Below are positions 42,547 through 46,600 of a DNA stretch of 46,600 nucleotides, piece by piece. Each line of letters starts with the position of its first letter. The stretch's first letter is position 1. The position numbers and the translations under genes were made by a program. The notes below the pieces were generated by a model that was not told where the DNA came from, searched no databases, and saw only the letters and a program-made list of their open reading frames with translations. Source of the stretch: Bacteroidota bacterium (lineage in GTDB: Bacteria > Bacteroidota > Rhodothermia > Rhodothermales > UBA10348); assembly GCA_029262855.1 (NCBI GenBank), contig JAJCYP010000025.1, positions 1 through 46,600 on the forward strand, written 5' to 3'.

Positions 42547-42927
42547 ATTTCGATGCGGTCGTGAGGGAGGCGAACAGAACACTAAAGATACGCGACTCGG
42601 GGGCAAAACTCCGCGGCGATGGAATCCGACTTCCCGGTCAATGGAATCGTCGACAGACATGGCAGTTGCGCAGAATTTGAATGAAGGTGTCTCAAAAATG
42701 CCTGCGATCTGCACTGGCTCGAGCCGCCAGCATCCCCCCACAAGCCACCGACATATTCAGGCGTTGGGCGCGGAGCTTGTTGCGGATCGGGTAGGGAAGA
42801 TCCGGGCCGGGGAATGGAAGCAGGCGCAGCCGATTGAGGGCTGGAACATGCGCGCTGGGGGAGCGGGTGAACGAGGCGGTGGTGGAGCGGTTTGGGTAGA
42901 CAGACGATCCGGGTCCGACCGCGCGAT
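42547..42927. other. Gap with no supportable gene
   Basis: 381 bases between two minus-strand genes. A plus-strand frame is open but Gly/Ala/Arg-rich without motif, and a minus-strand frame is Arg/Pro/Ser-rich. Neither has a convincing start signal. A short stretch near 42863-42900 in another plus frame reads ERVNEAVVERFG before a stop and might be the end of a lost gene. Confidence 0.35.
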
Positions 42928-43866
42928 CTAAGAAAGGGCGAGTGGGTGACACTCAGACCCCACCAATCGCTCAGGCGAACGCTTGCCCAGTATGCTCATC
43001 ATTTCGATGGCCGGACGGGCATCGAGCGCCGTGAAGCCTCGGCCCGCGACGACCTCCTCATAGGACCGGATGTGCAGGTCTTCAAAACCATGACCAAATG
43101 GGAACTCCTCGCCATCGATCGTCACAGATCGGAATGCACCCGGCCCGGGGTGCTTTGTCGCGGCGAGGTCTTTCGAGTCTATCGACAGGAACCATCTTAG
43201 CCTAGCGCGCTCCAGTTCTGCGTACCCCACCGACCGGGTCGGTGATGATTCTTGGACCTTCAGATATTGTAGCCCTCCAAAGACCCAAATCATCATATCG
43301 AACAGGTGTATGCCGATGTTGGCCGCAAGACCACCACTCCTCGATTGATCTCCCTTCCAGGAATAGTGATACCAGTTTCCCCGCGGCGTGATTGTCGTGA
43401 CATCCACCTCGTGAACCTGGCCTGGACCTTGATCAACCTTCTTCTTGAGATCGATAATTTTTTCGTGGAGCCGGAGCTGTAGAACGGCATTAACCATTTT
43501 CCCGGTGCTGGCCTCCAAGTGGCCGAGGTTGTCCACGTCTCGAGGGTCCAGAACGAGCGGCTTTTCGCAAATCGGATGAGCTCCGATTCTCAGAGCCCAG
43601 CGCATGTGCGCGTCGTGGAGGTGGTTCGGCGAACAAATCGATACGTAATCGATGGGCCGGTCGCTGCACTGAAGCTTGTAGACGTGGCGATCAAAACGCT
43701 CGAATTCCGTAAAGAATGCGGCATCGGGGAAGTATCGATCGATTACTCCGACGCTGTCGAATGGGTCGTGGCAAGCGACTATCTCTCCACCGACGGCCTT
43801 GATGGCTGCCATGTGCCTGGGAGCTACGAAACCAGCAGCTCCGAGCAGGGCAAATCTTAGTGACAT
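42928..43866 (-). CDS. wlbA: UDP-GlcNAcA 3-dehydrogenase, WlbA-like (Gfo/Idh/MocA)
   Basis: 312 residues, the length of WlbA. The N-terminus ALLGAAGFVAPRHMAAIKA and the segments HDPFDSVGVIDRYFPDA, EFERFDRH, YVSICSPNHLHDAHMRWALR and ICEKPLVL follow the Bordetella WlbA pattern closely. It oxidises C3 of UDP-GlcNAcA, the same reaction proposed for the WbpB-like protein at 18946. The window thus holds two candidates for this step. It is divergent from the primase-helicase gene. Confidence 0.85.
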   Translation of the reverse strand: MSLRFALLGAAGFVAPRHMAAIKAVGGEIVACHDPFDSVGVIDRYFPDAAFFTEFERFDRHVYKLQCSDRPIDYVSICSPNHLHDAHMRWALRIGAHPICEKPLVLDPRDVDNLGHLEASTGKMVNAVLQLRLHEKIIDLKKKVDQGPGQVHEVDVTTITPRGNWYHYSWKGDQSRSGGLAANIGIHLFDMMIWVFGGLQYLKVQESSPTRSVGYAELERARLRWFLSIDSKDLAATKHPGPGAFRSVTIDGEEFPFGHGFEDLHIRSYEEVVAGRGFTALDARPAIEMMSILGKRSPERLVGSECHPLALS

Positions 43867-44008
43867 TGGACTTCAGTCAATTCTTTTATGGATGACACAA
43901 GCTAGGCAGAGGCTGGGCTTTCGACCGGGTTGAAATCGGCAAATTTTGGAGGAGGATTCAGGCGGGTCGGCCCTTCGGCTGATGCGATCCGGCTCGTAGC
44001 TTAAGTAC

Positions 44009-46435
44009 GTGCCACCCCATCCCAATCGCCTCAGCGTCAAGATCGCCCGTCTGGAGGCAGACCTTGCCGCCCTGGAGCGCGAGCGTTCGCGATTGCAGCA
44101 CCGACTTGCGGAGCTAAAGGCGCCGAGCGCCGAAAAGGAGGCGAACGTTTCGCCCCTTAAACCAGTCGCCGGCCCCAAGACCACCGCGTCCAAGGTCGAA
44201 CTCTTCAAGTCCATCTTCCGCGGAAGAACAGACGTCCACGCACTTCGCTGGAAGAACTCCAAGAAGGCCACCCAAGGCTTCGCGCCGGCGTGTCGGAATG
44301 AGTGGGTTCATGGGGTGTGCCACAAGCCTAGAATCAAGTTCGGTGCGTGTCCCAGCCAGGCGTTTCTTCCAGTCACGGAAGAGACCGTTGCTCGACACCT
44401 TAGGGGCGGGCACGTGATGGGGCTCTACCCGTTGCTGCCGGATGAGACGTGCTGGTTCTTGGCCGTCGATTTTGACAAGGCGGCGTGGCGGGAAGATGTT
44501 GACGCGTTCGCCGAAACGTGCCGGAGGCGAGAGATCCCTTTCGCGGTGGAGCGCTCGCAGTCGGGCAATGGTGCGCATGTGTGGTTCTTTTTCCAATCAC
44601 CGGTGGCCGCCCGAACCGCTCGTGAGATGGGGTCTCTGCTTCTCACCGACACAATGGATAGGCGACACGAACTCCCCCTGGAGTCCTACGATCGACTTTT
44701 TCCCAGTCAGGACACGATGCCGAAAGGCGGGTTTGGCAACCTGATTGCCCTGCCGTTCCAAGGAGGAGCGCGTGAGCTGGGGAATTCCGTTTTCGTCGAT
44801 GATTCCTGGGTGCCGTTTCCAGATCAGTGGAAGTTCTTGGCCTCCGTCGGTCGCGTGAGTCCGGCTACGGTGACCTCCCTGGCGACTGAGGCCGCGACCA
44901 GCGGCGAGTTGGGTGCGCATGTTGGAGACGTGGAGGCGGGCGACCACGCTCCCTGGGACCGCCCGCCATCCGGGTTCAAAGACCTGCCAATTCAGGGGCC
45001 TCTCCCGGAGGAGCTGGAGGTGGTTGTTGGGCAGCTACTGTTCGTTCACACCGAGGGGCTTCCATCGCCCCTGATCAATAGGATCAGGCGACTGGCCGTG
45101 TTTCAAAACCCGGAGTTCTATAAGAAACAGGCGCTTCGGTTGTCGACGGCGCTGACGCCGAGGATGATCAACTGTGCGGAGGACCACCCGCACCACATCG
45201 GGCTACCACGAGGCGCATTTGACGATCTGCAAGAGCTGACAAAGGGGCTAGGAATTCGCCTGCAAATTCGGGATGAGAGAACCGCAGGCGAGCCGCTGAA
45301 GGCCTCGTTTCGCGGTGTGCTCCGCGAGGAGCAGGGCAGTGCGGTCAGCGCTCTGCTTTCGCACGACATCGGAGTCTTCGTCGCCCCGCCGGGAGCCGGA
45401 AAGACGGTCGTTGGCGCCAGCCTGATCGCTAAGCGTGGCCGAAATACCCTCGTAATTGTCCATCGAACGCAGCTTCTGGAGCAATGGCGCGCGCAACTCT
45501 CCGTCTTTTTGGATGTGGAGATCGGCGAGATCGGACAGATCGGAGGCGGCAAGCGAAAACCAAACGGTCGGCTGGACGTGGCGATGCTGCAGAGCCTCAC
45601 TACCAAGAAGGAGGTAGCGGATAGGGTGGCCTCGTACGGTCACGTGGTCGTGGACGAGTGCCACCACGTCCCGGCTGTTTCATTTGAGCGCGTGATGCGA
45701 GAGGTCAAAGCCCGCTATGTGTTGGGGCTGACTGCAACACCAATTAGACGCGATGGTCATCAGCCGATCATTCAGCTACAGCTGGGTCCGGCTCGCTACA
45801 CGATCGGTGCAAAGAAGCACGCGGCCTCAAGGCGCTTTGATCACCTGTTGGTGCCGAGGGAGACCGAGTTTCGCCTGACCGACGACGTGGCGGGAGTCAC
45901 CATTCACGAAGTCTATCGGCGGTTGGTGCAGGACCCGGCGCGGAATCGACTGATTGTCAGTGACGTCGTTGCGGCTCTGAGAGAGGGGAGGTCACCGATC
46001 GTGTTGACAGAGCGTCGTGCACACTTGAAGTACTTGGCGGAACAGCTCCAGGAGGTAGTGCCCAACCTGGTCGTTCTACACGGTGGCATGAAGCCCAAGC
46101 GCCGCCACGAGGCAATCGAGCGGCTGAAAACCACTCCGGTCGGGGAAGACCGACTGGTACTCGCCACCGGCCGGTTCATCGGGGAAGGCTTCGACGACGC
46201 CCGCCTCGACACCCTGTTTCTGGCCATGCCGGTTTCGTGGAAGGGAACCCTCGTCCAATACGCCGGGAGGCTCCACCGGACCCACCACGGCAAGACCGAG
46301 GTCCGCATGGTGGACTACGTGGATCGACATGTGCCCATGCTGGCGCGCATGTTTGAGCGGCGGAAGCGTGGGTATGCCGCGATGGGGTATTCGGAGGGTG
46401 GGGCGGAGGCGGGGTTGTTTGATGGCGTCGGCTAA
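44009..46435 (+). CDS. TOTE-type primase-helicase (archaeo-eukaryotic primase fused to SF2 helicase)
   Basis: 808 residues from GTG at 44009. A short coiled coil (about 8-38) precedes a cysteine cluster (Cys 95, 104, 114). The archaeo-eukaryotic primase domain follows with the catalytic Asp pair in WFLAVDFDK (154 and 156) and SGNGAHVW (185-192). The C-terminal SF2 helicase has APPGAGKT (459-466), VVVDECHH (near 546-553), GLTATPIRRDG and a motif VI QYAGRLHRT. This layout matches the TOTE conflict-system primase-helicases. No nuclease domain is visible at the C-terminus. It may act in defence or in repair; its substrate is unknown. Unrelated to the sugar genes. Confidence 0.85.
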   Translation: MPPHPNRLSVKIARLEADLAALERERSRLQHRLAELKAPSAEKEANVSPLKPVAGPKTTASKVELFKSIFRGRTDVHALRWKNSKKATQGFAPACRNEWVHGVCHKPRIKFGACPSQAFLPVTEETVARHLRGGHVMGLYPLLPDETCWFLAVDFDKAAWREDVDAFAETCRRREIPFAVERSQSGNGAHVWFFFQSPVAARTAREMGSLLLTDTMDRRHELPLESYDRLFPSQDTMPKGGFGNLIALPFQGGARELGNSVFVDDSWVPFPDQWKFLASVGRVSPATVTSLATEAATSGELGAHVGDVEAGDHAPWDRPPSGFKDLPIQGPLPEELEVVVGQLLFVHTEGLPSPLINRIRRLAVFQNPEFYKKQALRLSTALTPRMINCAEDHPHHIGLPRGAFDDLQELTKGLGIRLQIRDERTAGEPLKASFRGVLREEQGSAVSALLSHDIGVFVAPPGAGKTVVGASLIAKRGRNTLVIVHRTQLLEQWRAQLSVFLDVEIGEIGQIGGGKRKPNGRLDVAMLQSLTTKKEVADRVASYGHVVVDECHHVPAVSFERVMREVKARYVLGLTATPIRRDGHQPIIQLQLGPARYTIGAKKHAASRRFDHLLVPRETEFRLTDDVAGVTIHEVYRRLVQDPARNRLIVSDVVAALREGRSPIVLTERRAHLKYLAEQLQEVVPNLVVLHGGMKPKRRHEAIERLKTTPVGEDRLVLATGRFIGEGFDDARLDTLFLAMPVSWKGTLVQYAGRLHRTHHGKTEVRMVDYVDRHVPMLARMFERRKRGYAAMGYSEGGAEAGLFDGVG

Positions 46436-46466
46436 GGTGCCAGCACAGTTGCAGCCCGCCATCTAA

Positions 46467-46485
46467 CGGTCTCTATTAGAAACCG
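46467..46485. promoter_or_regulatory. Palindromic operator-like site before hicA
   Basis: CGGTCTCTATTAGAAACCG is a 19-bp palindrome with eight of nine pairs matching around a central T. It ends 11 bases before the hicA start. HicAB modules are usually autoregulated by HicB binding palindromes in this position, so it is a likely operator. Confidence 0.6.
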
Positions 46486-46496
46486 ATGGTGGCGGA

Positions 46497-46600
46497 ATGA
46501 AGGTCAGAGATGTTCGACGGCGTCTTCTGAAAGACGGCTGGTTTCTTGTCAGGATCAGGGGCAGCCACCATCAGTACAAACACCCGACAAAAGCAGGCCT
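46497..46600 (+). CDS. hicA: HicA-type mRNA interferase toxin (partial, cut by window end)
   Basis: The ATG at 46497 opens a frame that runs off the window after 34 codons: MKVRDVRRRLLKDGWFLVR, then GSHHQYKHPTKAG. This is the HicA dsRBD-like fold with the catalytic His in GSHHQYKHP and the conserved DGW. HicA cleaves mRNA and is neutralised by HicB, normally encoded just downstream (outside the window). It lies 61 bases after the primase-helicase. Confidence 0.85.
   Translation, partial: MKVRDVRRRLLKDGWFLVRIRGSHHQYKHPTKAG

Noticed and set aside
42641-42931. 96-residue plus-strand open frame
   Set aside because: Gly/Ala/Arg-rich, no motif, and not supported by its neighbours.

Overview
This window is a polysaccharide (O-antigen or capsule type) biosynthesis locus from a GC-rich, double-membrane bacterium. 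The evidence for an outer membrane is a large SLBB/Wza-like export protein, a Wzz-like chain-length protein, a Wzx flippase, a Wzy-like polymerase and a small beta-barrel protein. The phylum cannot be fixed from sequence alone. The export protein has a type I signal peptide rather than a lipobox, plus a long N-terminal helical extension, which hints at a non-proteobacterial lineage such as Rhodothermota or Gemmatimonadota (weak inference).

Layout. (1) 1-6.8 kb: two diverged copies of a membrane-bound PglF/WbpM-type sugar-nucleotide 4,6-dehydratase (minus strand). Each is associated with a copy of a small unrecognised single-membrane-segment protein (plus strand) and with intact or decayed copies of a small secreted SLBB protein. 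(2) 6.9-10.4 kb: nested mobile elements. A complete IS21-family element (7396-10060) has a visible 7-bp target duplication and lies inside an IS3-family relic, which is itself joined to the end of another IS21-type element. (3) 10.5-29.0 kb: the main plus-strand sugar cluster. It holds wbpA, a methyltransferase, wzx, a frameshifted acyltransferase, an SDR epimerase, two GT4 glycosyltransferases, wbpD, wbpB, wbpE, a serine-acetyltransferase-like gene, hisH/hisF/wbpG, an asnB-type amidotransferase, a sugar N-formyltransferase homologue, a fragment of a phosphoglycosyl transferase and a second SDR epimerase. (4) 29.1-33.5 kb: an IS256 element with a 9-bp target duplication inside an IS3 relic, gene fragments, a Wzy-like polymerase and another decayed IS3 element. 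(5) 33.6-37.2 kb: a PglA-like glycosyltransferase, then the tight minus-strand operon pglC-pglD-pglE. (6) 37.6-42.5 kb: Wzz-like protein, an isolated IS21 left end, the 920-aa SLBB export protein and an outer-membrane protein. (7) 42.9-46.6 kb: a WlbA-type dehydrogenase, an 808-aa primase-helicase of the TOTE type, and the start of hicA behind a near-perfect palindrome, cut by the window edge.

How the genes fit together (inference from family knowledge). PglF, PglE and PglD would make UDP-N,N'-diacetylbacillosamine or a close relative, and PglC would load it onto undecaprenyl phosphate. WbpA, WbpB (or WlbA), WbpE and WbpD would make UDP-GlcNAc(3NAc)A. WbpG with HisH and HisF would convert an acetamido group to an acetamidino group. 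The asnB homologue could amidate a uronic acid, and formyl and methyl groups may also be added. No WbpI-type 2-epimerase is visible, so a gluco- rather than manno-configured acid is predicted unless that gene lies elsewhere. Wzx, Wzy, Wzz and the SLBB protein would flip, polymerise and export the chain.

The most unusual points are the small paired membrane-protein family, a gene-conversion patch between the two pglF copies, and inverted IS21 left ends that bracket about 32 kb containing nearly all the sugar genes. No tRNA, rRNA or CRISPR array was seen, and no strong rho-independent terminator was found.
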